Assembly (NCBI RefSeq): GCF_000717745.1
Contig: NZ_JOBH01000022.1
Location: 37,086 to 101,085, forward strand
DNA from: Streptomyces violens
Lineage (GTDB): Bacteria > Actinomycetota > Actinomycetes > Streptomycetales > Streptomycetaceae
DNA length: 64,000 nucleotides
Direction of reading: 5' to 3'
Of the stretch, positions 43,881 through 52,811 are shown one piece after another. A program made the translations under genes and the position numbers. Positions within the stretch are counted from its first letter, which is position 1; every line of letters starts with the position of its first letter. The notes under the pieces were generated by a model. That model did no database searches and had not been told where the DNA came from. It was given only the letters and a program-made list of their open reading frames with translations.

Positions 43881-44833
43881 GCCCGTACCTCTTCGGCCAG
43901 CGTCAGCGCCTCGCGGGCCATCGCCGCCGTCGCCTCCAGGTCGGTCATCATCAGCGGCACCGCGCGGCAGCGGATGCCGGCGGCCTCCACCTCGGCGGCC
44001 TTCTCCGCGTCGACGGTGTCCACCAGCCAGCCGTCCAGCAGCCCCATCCCGTAGTGGGCGGCGACCGCCGAGGCCGTGGACTCCACGCCGACCGCGGCCA
44101 GCACCTTGTCGGCCATGCCGCGCACGGGCGCGTCGCCGACGATGGGGGAGAGGCCGACGACCGGCGCGCCGGCCTCCGCGATCGCCTCGCGGATGCCGGG
44201 GATCGCCAGGATCGTGCCGACGCTGACGACCGGGTTGGACGGCGGGAAGAGGATCACGTCGGCGGCGCCGATGGCCTCCAGCACGCCGGGCGCGGGCTTG
44301 GCCTGCTCGGCGCCGACCGGGACGACGGCGTGCGCCGGTACGGAGGCGCGCAGCCGGACCCAGTACTCCTGGAAGTGCACGGCCTTCTTCTCGCCGTCCT
44401 CCTCGATGGCGACGTGGGTCTCGACCCGGTCGTCGGTCATCGGGAGCAGCCGGACGCCGGGCTGCCAGCGGTCGCAGAGCGCTTCGGTCACCGCGCTGAG
44501 CGGGTAACCGGCGCCCATCATCTGCGTCCGGACGATGTGCGTGGCGAAGTCCCGGTCGCCGAGCCCGAACCACTCGGGTCCGACCCCGTAGGCGGCCAGC
44601 TCCTCCTTCACACGGAAGGTCTCGTCCGTACGCCCCCAGCCCTGTTCCTCGTTGATGCCGCCGCCGAGCGTGTACATCACGGTGTCCAGGTCGGGGCAGA
44701 CCTTCAGCCCGAACAGATGGATGTCGTCACCGGTGTTGCCGATGACCGTGATGTCCGCGTCCGGAGCCGCTGTCTTCAGTCCCCGCAGAAAGCGGGCGCC
44801 GCCGATGCCGCCGGCGAGAACCACAATGCGCAT
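43877..44833 (-). CDS. fbiA: F420 precursor transferase (2-phospho-L-lactate/PEP transferase)
   Basis: 318 residues of the CofD/FbiA family, joining the GTP-activated three-carbon acid to Fo to form (dehydro-)F420-0. It begins [15 protein letters not shown] and has [23 protein letters not shown] (quoted in part), [14 protein letters not shown] and [15 protein letters not shown], all family signatures. ATG 44833. It is the first gene of an fbiA-fbiB pair, with the cysteine dioxygenase gene 12 bp upstream on the same strand, so a three-gene transcript is possible. Confidence 0.95.
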   Translation of the reverse strand: MRIVVLAGGIGGARFLRGLKTAAPDADITVIGNTGDDIHLFGLKVCPDLDTVMYTLGGGINEEQGWGRTDETFRVKEELAAYGVGPEWFGLGDRDFATHIVRTQMMGAGYPLSAVTEALCDRWQPGVRLLPMTDDRVETHVAIEEDGEKKAVHFQEYWVRLRASVPAHAVVPVGAEQAKPAPGVLEAIGAADVILFPPSNPVVSVGTILAIPGIREAIAEAGAPVVGLSPIVGDAPVRGMADKVLAAVGVESTASAVAAHYGMGLLDGWLVDTVDAEKAAEVEAAGIRCRAVPLMMTDLEATAAMAREALTLAEEVRA

Positions 44834-44845
44834 GGCCCCAGGATG

Positions 44846-45346
44846 TCAGGAGGCGACGGCTTTCTGGGCACTGGGCGAGCACTGGGAAGCGTGCATCGGC
44901 ATGTCCGTCAGGCCCGGGAAGTAGATGTGCAGGCTGACGGCGGGCGTGAGCGTGTCGTTGGTGACCTCGTGGACGTAGCCGGGCGCGAAGACCCGCTGCG
45001 CGCCGGGCGTCAGGCCGCGGCTGCCGCTCGGGCTGTGTTCGGTCAACTCGCCGTCCAGGACGGTCAGTACACCGGAGGACGGGCCGTGGTCGTGGCGGCC
45101 GCTGCCCTGGCCGGGCAGCCAGCTCAGCAGCCAGACCTCGTAGCCCGGCCCGGTGCGCAGACGGTGGTACCAGCGCGTGGTGGCGTCGTACTCGATCAGA
45201 TGCGCCCACTGGGCGCGGTCGGCGGCGATCGAACGGGCGAGCCCGGCGAATTCGGCCACGGTCGCGGGGTGCTCGCGTGCGGGCTGGAGGAGATGGCTGA
45301 CCTCGAAGATGTCGCCGGCGATCTGGAGGTCACTGTCGCTGTTCAT
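44846..45346 (-). CDS. cysteine dioxygenase family protein
   Basis: 166-residue cupin that oxidises L-cysteine to cysteine sulfinate with non-heme iron. The three iron His residues are visible in GRHDHGPSSG (two) and GYVHEVTND (one), and Arg in the TRWYHRLRTGPGYEVW segment fits substrate binding. The ATG at 45346 is followed downstream by fbiA after 12 bp. A Cys-rich short reading frame lies upstream on the same strand, which suggests cysteine-dependent control. Confidence 0.87.
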   Translation of the reverse strand: MNSDSDLQIAGDIFEVSHLLQPAREHPATVAEFAGLARSIAADRAQWAHLIEYDATTRWYHRLRTGPGYEVWLLSWLPGQGSGRHDHGPSSGVLTVLDGELTEHSPSGSRGLTPGAQRVFAPGYVHEVTNDTLTPAVSLHIYFPGLTDMPMHASQCSPSAQKAVAS

Positions 45347-45485
45347 GGACTTCTGGTTCCTCGGAAGAAGAAGAGCTCGAAAGGAGAGCGGGCTGCGCAG
45401 AGAAAGGGGTGCGGCGCGGCGCGTCGTACGGCGCCCGGCGGCACTCAGCAGTGGTGCGGGAGAAGAAAGCTGGAGCTCGTAAGCG

Positions 45486-45572
45486 TCAACAGCTGCAACA
45501 GCGACAGCGAGCCTGGGCAGCGCAGCGGGACCCGTAGGAACGGGTCAGGCGGGGCGCGGGCGTCACTGGCAT
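45486..45572 (-). CDS. Cys-rich leader peptide upstream of cysteine dioxygenase
   Basis: An ATG at 45572 opens a 28-codon frame ending at TGA 45488-45486. The peptide ends in RCAAQARCRCCSC: five Cys in the last 12 residues, four of them in the last six, directly before the stop. It lies 140 bp before the cysteine dioxygenase ATG on the same strand. Runs of Cys in short leaders are known cysteine-responsive attenuators in mycobacteria, and similar putative leader peptides are annotated near Streptomyces sulfur genes. No ribosome site precedes the ATG, so translation would be leaderless or start differently. A TTGACA sequence at 45604-45609 (minus strand) may be a -35 box. Confidence 0.65.
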   Translation of the reverse strand: MPVTPAPRLTRSYGSRCAAQARCRCCSC

Positions 45573-46031
45573 GAAGTCAAGGAGAGCGGGTACTTGGCGG
45601 CCGTGTCAACCGGATGTCTGGTATGTGGTAAATGTTTCACCTCATCCGGTTAACTGCGACCGACGAAAGGTTTGTGCACCCGATGGCCGGGAGAGGTGGC
45701 CCATCAGTTGCGCCGCCAAACGCCGTTGCGGTTCCGTGATCTGAATGTGATCAAGCCCGCTTCTGGTGCTGGAGTGCAACGTGATCGCTGTCCGTTGAGT
45801 CCTTCAGAGGCGGAAGGGGGGAGCGGGGTGAGTGAGGCGAATGTTTGTCCTGGTTTTTGCCGATTTGAACACTTACCGCATACCCTTGGTTCCGCAGAGT
45901 GAATAAGGGGCCCAATAGCAGATCTCGGCTTGACTGGCCCGGATCGGCACACTTGTAATTTCACTCGTGTCGTTCAGCCGTCATCGGTAACGGCAACATC
46001 ACGGGGACGCAATGACAGACGAGGGGCGCAC
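45573..46031. promoter_or_regulatory. 459-bp control region upstream of whiB
   Basis: No further gene is seen. The stretch is more AT-rich than its surroundings (GTATGTGGTAAATGTTTCACC near 45621, TTGAACACTTACCGCATACC near 45865), as expected for developmentally regulated promoters. An inverted repeat TGATC-N7-GATCA occupies 45737-45753. In S. coelicolor whiB is controlled by several developmental regulators including BldD; I could not identify a convincing BldD box here by eye. Confidence 0.5.
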
Positions 46032-46295
46032 ATGACCGAGCTGTTCGAAGAATTGCTGGTCGAGGAGGCGGACGAGGAGCTCGGCTGGCAGGAGCGCGCG
46101 CTGTGCGCACAGACCGATCCCGAGTCCTTCTTCCCGGAAAAGGGCGGCTCCACCCGCGAGGCGAAGAAGGTCTGCCTCGCCTGTGAGGTCCGTTCCGAAT
46201 GTCTTGAATATGCTCTTGCCAATGACGAACGCTTCGGTATCTGGGGCGGTCTGTCCGAGCGCGAGCGGCGCCGGCTGAAGAAGGCCGCGGTCTGA
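46032..46295 (+). CDS. whiB: sporulation regulator WhiB (Wbl iron-sulfur protein)
   Basis: 87 residues and essentially the known Streptomyces WhiB sequence after a slightly different N-terminus. The four Cys that hold the 4Fe-4S cluster are in ALCAQTD and KVCLACEVRSEC, followed by the GIWGG turn and the basic ERRRLKK tail. WhiB acts with WhiA to trigger sporulation septation. ATG 46032 follows GAGGGGCGCAC; the frame is open upstream but not homologous. Monocistronic, with a strong terminator 107 bp downstream. Confidence 0.96.
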   Translation: MTELFEELLVEEADEELGWQERALCAQTDPESFFPEKGGSTREAKKVCLACEVRSECLEYALANDERFGIWGGLSERERRRLKKAAV

Positions 46296-46401
46296 AGCCC
46301 GACCGCGACGGCCCGGGCGGCAGACGCCCGGCCCCGGTCGGCACAGCGCACGTACGCCGGTCGACGGACCGGCACCGCCACCGAGGAAGACGGCGAGCAC
46401 C

Positions 46402-46443
46402 CACTCCGCCCCCGGCATCCATGCCGGGGGCGGAGTGCTGTTT
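46402..46443 (+). terminator. whiB terminator, 17-bp perfect stem
   Basis: CACTCCGCCCCCGGCAT (46402-46418) pairs perfectly with 46421-46437 across two bases (effectively a slightly larger loop) and is followed by CTGTTT. Confidence 0.85.
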
Positions 46444-46659
46444 CCGCAGCCAGGAGGGCACCGCGTACGGACCCGGCGGGCGCGCCCGCGAGAACCATTA
46501 GTGTGGGGCTCCGTCCGAGACGCACCAACACCCGCATGGTGAGCGCGCGTCCAGCGCAGTCCATCGCAGTCCATCGCAGTGTCTTCCGGGGGCCACACCC
46601 CGCAGCGGCCCGTCCGCCGCGGGAGACGGCAGCCCCGGGTCCGGAGGGCCCGTACCTCG
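46444..46659. other. region between the whiB terminator and the giant glycosyltransferase gene
   Basis: Holds the promoter of the downstream gene. The only notable element is an imperfect direct repeat of CGCAGTCCAT, 2.6 copies at 46555-46580. No gene is supported, although the downstream frame is open here. Confidence 0.45.
46555..46580. repeat. 10-bp tandem repeat, 2.6 copies
   Basis: CGCAGTCCAT occurs at 46555-46564 and 46565-46574, then CGCAGT at 46575-46580. It lies 80 bp before the ATG of the membrane glycosyltransferase. Confidence 0.7.
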
Positions 46660-49600
46660 ATGTCCGTGCACAGCCAGTCGGCGGCCCAGGCCGCCTCATA
46701 CGAAGCCGCCGCGCCACAGTTCCCGCGGCATGTCGTCACCGCCGTGATCGTCTCGCACGACGGCGCGCGCTGGCTGCCCGACGCGCTCGACGGCCTGCTC
46801 GGCCAGGAGCGCCCGGTGCAGAACGTCATCGGCGCCGACACCGGCAGCGCGGACGACTCCGCCCGGCTGCTGACCGAAGCCCTCGGGGACGAGCGGGTGC
46901 TGCACCTCGCCCGCCGCTCCGGCTTCGGCACCGCCGTCGACGAGGCGGTCCGCGCCGCGCCGGTGCTCACCCCCGACGACCTGCCGTACCTCAAGCGCCC
47001 CAGCGGCTGGGACCCGGTCACCAGGACCTGGCGCGACGAGGCGTACGACATGCCGGACCTGCCGCACGGCGAGCCCGTGCAGTGGCTCTGGCTGCTGCAC
47101 GACGACTGCGCGCCGGCCCCCGACGCGCTCGCCGAACTGCTGCGCGTCGCCGACGCCAGCCCCTCCACCGTGATCGTCGGCCCCAAGCTGCGCAGCTGGT
47201 ACGACCGCAGGCAGCTCCTCGAAGCCGGCGTCAGCATCGCCCGGTCCGGCCGCCGTTGGACCGGCCTGGACCGCCGCGAACAGGACCAGGGCCAGCACGA
47301 CCAGGTGCGCTCGGTCCTCTCCGTCTCCACCGCCGGCATGCTCATCCGCCGCGACGTCTACGAACAGCTCGGCGGCTTCGACCGCCGGCTGCCGCTGATG
47401 CGCGACGACGTGGACCTGTGCTGGCGCGCCCAGGCCGCCGGACACCAGGTGCTCATCGCGCCGGACGCGGTGCTGCGGCACGCCGAGGCCGCCTCGCGCG
47501 AGCGGCGGCCGATCGACTGCGTCGGCCGCTCCGTGGCGGGCCCGCACCGCGTCGACAAGGCCGGTGCCGTCTACACCCTGCTGGCCAACACCCGCGGCGC
47601 GATACTGCCGTACGTCCTGCTCCGCCTCGTCCTCGGCACCTTCCTGCGCGTCCTCGCCTACCTCGTCGGCAAGGTGCCGGGCCAGGCGCTGGACGAACTC
47701 GCCGGGCTCTTCGGCACCCTGCTGCGGCCCGGCAAGATCATGGCGGCGCGGCGCAGACGCGGGAAGCCGGCGGTGGAGGCGAGCGAGCTGCGCCCGCTCT
47801 TCCCGCCGCCGGGCGCGACCGTACGGGCCACCGCCGAACAGGTCGCCAGCAACTTCGCCGGGCGTGCCGCGCCCGACGCCTCCGCCGGCGGCCGGCACGG
47901 CGCCGTGGAGTCCGGGCCCGGCGGCGACGACGCGGACTTCCTGGAGGTCGAGCAGTTCGCGCGGCTGAAGCGGATCGCCCGCCGGCCCGCGCCCGTCCTC
48001 TTCGTCGTCCTGCTCCTCGTTTCCCTGATCGCCTGCCGCGGCCTGCTCGGCGGCGGCGCGCTGACCGGCGGCGCCCTGCTGCCCGCGCCCGGCGAGGTCT
48101 CCGACCTGTGGGCGCGGTACTTCCACAGCTGGCACGACGTCGGCGTCGGCTCCACCGCCTCGGCGCCGCCCTACCTCGCGGTCGTCGCCCTCGTGGCGAG
48201 CGTCTTCTTCGGCAGCACCGGCTTCGCCGTCACCCTGCTGCTGGTCTGCTCCGTACCGCTGGCCGGCCTGACCGCGTACTTCGCCTCCCGGCCGCTGGTC
48301 ACCTCGCGCCTGCTGCGGGCCTGGGCCGCCGTGGCGTACGCCTTCCTGCCCGCCGCCACCGGCGCGCTGGCCGGCGGCCGCATCGGCACCGCCGTCCTCG
48401 CCATCCTGCTGCCCCTGATGGCCCGCGCCGCGATCGCCGCGAGCGGGCTGCGGCTCGCGCCGGGCGTGCGGCCCAGCTTCCGCGCCGCCTGGGCGTACGC
48501 GCTGCTGCTGACCTTCACCACGGCCTTCACCCCGATCGTCTGGCCGATCGCCGTGCTCCTCGGCATCGGCCTGCTGGTCCTGCGCTTCCTGGACGGCAAC
48601 CGCGACAGGATCGTGGCGTACGCGCTGCGCTTCCTCGCCGTCGTCGTCTCCCCGATGGTCGTGCTCGCGCCCTGGTCGCTGTCGCTGCTGACCGAGCCGT
48701 CCCGCTTCTTCCTGGAGGCCGGGCTCGCCAACAAGCCGGGTGCCGCGTCCTGGCTGGACCTGCTCGGGTTCAGTCCCGGCGGCCCCAAGGCGTACGGCAG
48801 CGTTCTGCTGCTCGGCGTCGTGCTCGCCGCCCTGGGCGCGCTGCTGCGCGACCAGCGGCAGCGCACTATCCGTACCGCCTGGGCCGTCGGCCTGGTCGGG
48901 CTGCTCTTCGCGGGCCTGGCCAACGGCTCCGGCTGGGCCGGACCGCCCGCACTGGTCTACGGGCTGGCGCTGCTGTGCGCCGCCGCGGTCGGCGCCGAGG
49001 GCATCCGTACCCGCATGATGGCCCTCGGCTTCGGCTGGAAGCAGCCGGTGGCTGTGCTGATCGCGCTGGCCGCCGCGCTGGCTCCGGTGTGGGCGGCGGT
49101 CGCCTGGATGCTCGGCGGCGCCGCGGGCCCCGTGGAGCGCCGCAACCCCGAGCAGGTCCCGGCGTTCGTCGCCGAGGATTCCCGCAGCGCCGACCGCCCC
49201 CGCACCCTCGTCCTGGACGGCGATGCGGGGCACGTCGCGTACTCCCTGGTGCGCGGCGCCGGCGCGCGCCTCGGTGACGCCGACATTGCCGCCGAGGCCG
49301 GCGAGGACAGCCGTCTGAACGACATCGTCGCCAACCTGGTCGCGGGCTCCGGCGCCGACCAGACCGACCAGCTCGGCGGCTACGCCGTGCGCTACGTCCT
49401 GGTCAAGGACGGTGCCCCGCGCGAGATGGGCCGCACCCTGGACGCCACGCCGGGCCTGACCCGGATGAGCCAGGAGGACGGCAGCGCCCTGTGGCAGGTG
49501 GACCGCCGGGTCTCCCGGGTCTCCATCGTCAGCGGTGCGAAGAGCGGCGCCCCGCAGGCCGGTACGGCCGCCGCGCCGGTCGCGGTCGCCGCCGACCCGG

Positions 49601-50433
49601 TCGACGCCCACACGAAGGTGCCCGCCGGGCCCGAGGGGCGGGTGCTGCGCCTCGCGGACGCCGCCGACGAGGGCTGGCAGGCCACGCTGGACGGCAAGCC
49701 GCTGAAGCCGGTCACGGTGGACGGCTGGGCGCAGGGCTTCGAGCTGCCCGCCACGGGGGGCCGCCTGGACCTCACCCACGAGAGCCCGCTCACCCACACC
49801 CTCTGGATGACCGCACAGGGCCTGCTCGCCGTCGTACTGGTGGTCATGGCCCTGCCGGGCCGCCGCCGGGACGTCGACGACGACCTGCCCGAGGAGGGCC
49901 TCGCGGCGGTGCCCGCGCAGCCCGTCGAGGGCGAGGGCCGCCGCGCCCGTAGGCTGCGCGCCGCGCAGGAGGCGGCGGCAGCGCAGAAGCCCGTCATGGA
50001 GGCGGCGGTACCCGGCGCCCGGGACGGTGCGGACCCGGTGGCGGATCCGTACGCCGCCGCCCAGGCCGACCCGTACGCCGCCGACCCGTATGCCGCGCAC
50101 GGTGCCCCGTACGCCGCCGATCCGTACCCCGCCGACCCCTACGCGGCCGCTCAGGGCGCACCGCAGCAGGCGGTGCCCGAGATGCCGCAGCAGCCGCCGT
50201 ACCAGGACTGGCAGGGCGGCCAGGGCGGTCAGCCGGCCGATCCGTACCAGGGTGCGCAGTACGGGCAGCCGTACCAGCCCGACCCGTATGCCCAGCAGGC
50301 ATACGGAGCCGGCGCCTACGACCCGTACGGCTACGGGCAGCAGCAGCCCTACGGGGACGGCACGCCGTACGACGGCACCACGCACGACGGCTCGTACCGC
50401 GAGCCCCGCCGCGACGGGAGCGACCAGCAGTGA
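46660..50433 (+). CDS. giant membrane glycosyltransferase, family 2 with multi-span C-terminal half
   Basis: 1257 residues. The GT2 domain spans about 20-290: VTAVIVSHDGARWLPDAL, GADTGSADDSARLL, LLHDDCAP (metal DD) and PLMRDDVDLCWRAQAAGH in part. Some 12-13 transmembrane helices follow from about 305 to 1070 with an extracellular domain near 840-1050, then a last helix. The final ~180 residues are a repetitive Ala/Asp/Pro/Tyr/Gln tail with many DPYAA-type units, probably cytoplasmic and disordered. Such proteins are restricted to actinobacteria and likely polymerise or modify an envelope glycan. ATG 46660 (MSVHS) has GGAGGG 13 bp upstream. Its stop overlaps the next gene (GTGA). Confidence 0.87.
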   Translation: MSVHSQSAAQAASYEAAAPQFPRHVVTAVIVSHDGARWLPDALDGLLGQERPVQNVIGADTGSADDSARLLTEALGDERVLHLARRSGFGTAVDEAVRAAPVLTPDDLPYLKRPSGWDPVTRTWRDEAYDMPDLPHGEPVQWLWLLHDDCAPAPDALAELLRVADASPSTVIVGPKLRSWYDRRQLLEAGVSIARSGRRWTGLDRREQDQGQHDQVRSVLSVSTAGMLIRRDVYEQLGGFDRRLPLMRDDVDLCWRAQAAGHQVLIAPDAVLRHAEAASRERRPIDCVGRSVAGPHRVDKAGAVYTLLANTRGAILPYVLLRLVLGTFLRVLAYLVGKVPGQALDELAGLFGTLLRPGKIMAARRRRGKPAVEASELRPLFPPPGATVRATAEQVASNFAGRAAPDASAGGRHGAVESGPGGDDADFLEVEQFARLKRIARRPAPVLFVVLLLVSLIACRGLLGGGALTGGALLPAPGEVSDLWARYFHSWHDVGVGSTASAPPYLAVVALVASVFFGSTGFAVTLLLVCSVPLAGLTAYFASRPLVTSRLLRAWAAVAYAFLPAATGALAGGRIGTAVLAILLPLMARAAIAASGLRLAPGVRPSFRAAWAYALLLTFTTAFTPIVWPIAVLLGIGLLVLRFLDGNRDRIVAYALRFLAVVVSPMVVLAPWSLSLLTEPSRFFLEAGLANKPGAASWLDLLGFSPGGPKAYGSVLLLGVVLAALGALLRDQRQRTIRTAWAVGLVGLLFAGLANGSGWAGPPALVYGLALLCAAAVGAEGIRTRMMALGFGWKQPVAVLIALAAALAPVWAAVAWMLGGAAGPVERRNPEQVPAFVAEDSRSADRPRTLVLDGDAGHVAYSLVRGAGARLGDADIAAEAGEDSRLNDIVANLVAGSGADQTDQLGGYAVRYVLVKDGAPREMGRTLDATPGLTRMSQEDGSALWQVDRRVSRVSIVSGAKSGAPQAGTAAAPVAVAADPVDAHTKVPAGPEGRVLRLADAADEGWQATLDGKPLKPVTVDGWAQGFELPATGGRLDLTHESPLTHTLWMTAQGLLAVVLVVMALPGRRRDVDDDLPEEGLAAVPAQPVEGEGRRARRLRAAQEAAAAQKPVMEAAVPGARDGADPVADPYAAAQADPYAADPYAAHGAPYAADPYPADPYAAAQGAPQQAVPEMPQQPPYQDWQGGQGGQPADPYQGAQYGQPYQPDPYAQQAYGAGAYDPYGYGQQQPYGDGTPYDGTTHDGSYREPRRDGSDQQ

Positions 50434-51947
50434 ACCGCACCACCATGTCCCTGATCGGCGCGGTCGCCGCGCTCGCCGCCGTCACCGGTGTCGCCGCCGT
50501 CGCGGCGCCCGGGGACGGCGCGGACCCCGCCGCCTCGAAGGCCACCAGGCTGCCCGTACAGCGCTCCGCCCTGATGTGCCCGGCCCCGACCTCCTCCGAG
50601 GTCGGCGAGACGACGTACACCGCCTTCACGCCCAAGGGGCAGGGGGCCGGCAAGGGCAGCGCGAGCCTTGAGCCCGCGGCGGACGGCCTGGCGGACGACG
50701 CCGGCAAGAAGGACAAGAAGAAGGCGGCGGACGAGAAGCCCGTCGCGCCCCTGAAGGCTCCCGGCACGCCGGTCACCGCGACCACCGACAGTTCCGACGC
50801 GCCCGCCCTCATCGGCGCCGCCGACGGCGGCCTCGCGCCCGGCTGGAGCGTCCAGCAGACCACCGACGTCAGCGCGGGCATCGGCCGCGGCCTGCTCGGC
50901 ACCTCCTGCACCGCGCCGGACACCGACTTCTGGTTCCCCGGCGCCAGCACCTCGCCGGACCGCCAGGACTACGTCCACCTCACCAACCCCGACTCCTCCG
51001 CCGCCGTCGTCGACCTGAAGCTGTACGGCAAGGACGGCCCCCTGAAGGCGGCGTCCGGCGAGGACATCCAGGTGCCGCCGCACTCCAGCGTCCCGGTACT
51101 GCTGTCCACGCTCTCCGACACCCGCGCCACCAATGTGGCGCTGCACGTCATCGCCCGTGAGGGGCGCGTCGGCGCGGCCGTGCAGGCCGCCGACGAGAAG
51201 GCCGGCGGCGACTGGCTGCCGGCCGCCGCCGACCCGGCCTCCGGCGCCTCCGGCCTGGTGCTCCCGGGCATCCCGGCCGACGCCACCTCGGTACGGCTGG
51301 TGGCCCTCGCCCCCGGTTCCGCCGACGCCGACCTGAAGGTGCAGCTCGCCACGCCCACCGGCTCGATCGTGCCGGCCGGGCTGGAGACGCTGCACCTGAA
51401 GAGCGGGATGACCACCGCGGTCGACCTGAAGGACCTCACCAAGGGGGAGGCGGGCTCGCTGCTCCTCACGCCGGCCGAGGGCTCCAAGGCGCCGGTCGCC
51501 GCCGCGCTGCGGGTCACCCGCGGCAAGGGCGCGGACCAGGAGATGGCGTTCATCCCCGCGACGAAGCCGGTCGGCGACCGTGCCACCGCGGCCGACAACC
51601 GCGCCAAGGGCAGCACGCTCTCGCTCGTCGCCCCGCAGAAGGGCAAGGACGTGCGGGTGAAGGTCACCGCGTCGGCGGGCAGCCAGGGCGGCAGCCCGGT
51701 CTCCAAGACGTACACGGTCAAGGGCGGCAGCACGCTCGCCGTCGAGCCGCCGCGTCCGAAGGGCCTCAAGGGCACCTACGCGCTCACTGTGGAGCCGGAG
51801 AAGGGCGGCGGGCCGGTCTATGCGGCGCGCACGCTCGCGCTGCCGCACGGCGGCGTCCAGAGCTTCACCGTCCAGCCCCTGCCGGACGACCGTGGCACGG
51901 TCGAGGTGCCGACGGCGGGCTGGAACATGTCAGTACTGAACGACTGA
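50430..51947 (+). CDS. DUF5719-family exported protein
   Basis: 505 residues. An N-terminal signal/anchor (about 8-26) is followed by a conserved LMCPAP segment and a linker with KKDKKKAADEK. Beta-rich repeats of the DUF5719 type then occupy about 150-500 (YVHLTNPDSSAAVVDLKLYG, quoted in part). The role is unknown. The GTG overlaps the stop of the giant glycosyltransferase, so the two proteins are made together and may form an envelope complex. A strong terminator follows. Confidence 0.85.
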   Translation: MNRTTMSLIGAVAALAAVTGVAAVAAPGDGADPAASKATRLPVQRSALMCPAPTSSEVGETTYTAFTPKGQGAGKGSASLEPAADGLADDAGKKDKKKAADEKPVAPLKAPGTPVTATTDSSDAPALIGAADGGLAPGWSVQQTTDVSAGIGRGLLGTSCTAPDTDFWFPGASTSPDRQDYVHLTNPDSSAAVVDLKLYGKDGPLKAASGEDIQVPPHSSVPVLLSTLSDTRATNVALHVIAREGRVGAAVQAADEKAGGDWLPAAADPASGASGLVLPGIPADATSVRLVALAPGSADADLKVQLATPTGSIVPAGLETLHLKSGMTTAVDLKDLTKGEAGSLLLTPAEGSKAPVAAALRVTRGKGADQEMAFIPATKPVGDRATAADNRAKGSTLSLVAPQKGKDVRVKVTASAGSQGGSPVSKTYTVKGGSTLAVEPPRPKGLKGTYALTVEPEKGGGPVYAARTLALPHGGVQSFTVQPLPDDRGTVEVPTAGWNMSVLND

Positions 51948-51962
51948 CCGGCCGAACCGGCC

Positions 51963-51999
51963 CGGGCCTCTCGGGAGATGACTCCTGAGAGGCCCGTTT
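51963..51999. terminator. bidirectional terminator after DUF5719 gene
   Basis: CGGGCCTCTCGGGAG (51963-51977) pairs with 51982-51996 with a single G-T wobble and an ATGA loop, followed by TTTC. It abuts the stop of the convergent metallopeptidase-like gene. Confidence 0.85.
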
Positions 52000-52481
52000 C
52001 AGTCCTGCCCGTACCGGGGGTCGACCGACTCCGGGGCCAGCCCCAGCAGCTCCGCGACCTGTTCGACGACGACCTCGTGCACGAGGAGCGCCCGCTCCTC
52101 ACGGTTCTTCGTACGGATCTCCACCGGGCGCCGGTAGACCACGATCCGGTCCCGGCGGCCCGCTTCCGAGGGCAGCACCCTGCCCAGCGGCACCGTGTCC
52201 TCGTCCGCCGCGAACCCCTCGTCCCCGCCGGGCCCCAGCCGGGGCACCTCGCGCACCGAGAACTCCACCTCCGACAGCTGCGGCCAGCGCCGCTCCAGAC
52301 GCTCCACGGAGTCGTGCACGAGGTCCACGAAGGCGTCGGCACGGCTCACCGAGAGCGGCACCTGGGGCGGCGCGATCGGGCCGCGCATCCCGCGGCCGTG
52401 GCGGTCGCGGCGGCGCGGACGCGGCTCCGTCGGGCTGGGGTTGCCCCCGGCACCGGCCGGGGGAGGTACGGGGCTGTCCAT
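51999..52481 (-). CDS. metallopeptidase-family (minizincin-like) protein with incomplete HExxH motif
   Basis: 160 residues. The ~50-residue head is Pro/Arg-rich. The remainder fits the small zincin_1 family (AFVDLVHDSVERL helix, FSVREVPRLG strand, LGRVLPSEAGRRDRIVVYRRP in part). The motif normally reading HExGHHFG is HEVVVEQVAELLG here: His and Glu are present but the second metal His is replaced by Val. Proteolytic activity is therefore doubtful. ATG 52481, with a TTG one codon earlier. Its neighbour on the right is a DUF3499 gene, a pairing also found in mycobacteria (from memory). Confidence 0.8.
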   Translation of the reverse strand: MDSPVPPPAGAGGNPSPTEPRPRRRDRHGRGMRGPIAPPQVPLSVSRADAFVDLVHDSVERLERRWPQLSEVEFSVREVPRLGPGGDEGFAADEDTVPLGRVLPSEAGRRDRIVVYRRPVEIRTKNREERALLVHEVVVEQVAELLGLAPESVDPRYGQD

Positions 52482-52811
52482 CAATCACGAGCGTAGCCGC
52501 CGCGGGCCGGGGACGGCCGAACTCTTGCCCCGTCCGCCTCATGTCGCTCACTGATCGGTCCGAGTTCTGTTCCGTTCGTTCATCCGAGCCGATGTGACCG
52601 CCGAACGCTCGCGTAACGCCCGCGAAATGACACGAATTGACTGGAGTGGGGAGGGGAATCATCGCCCCCACTCGGGCGGCAACGGGTTCTCGACGCAGGT
52701 CAGGCCGAGCGTGCGCAGGTCAGACAGGTCGGGCGAACCGGGACGACACGGCCGGGTGAGGTCGTGGAGAGTCGTCGCGGCCCGCTCAAGAGTGCGGTAC
52801 CGTCCAACGTC
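52482..52811. other. 330-bp divergent intergenic region
   Basis: Lies between the metallopeptidase-like gene and the DUF3499 gene and must contain both promoters. The stretch around 52625-52650 (ATGACACGAATTGACTGG) is the most promoter-like. No symmetric operator and no additional gene is seen. Confidence 0.4.

Noticed and set aside
45930..46031. N-terminal extension of whiB
   Set aside because: WhiB is 87 residues and begins MTEL; the ATG at 46032 has a ribosome site and the extension has no homology.
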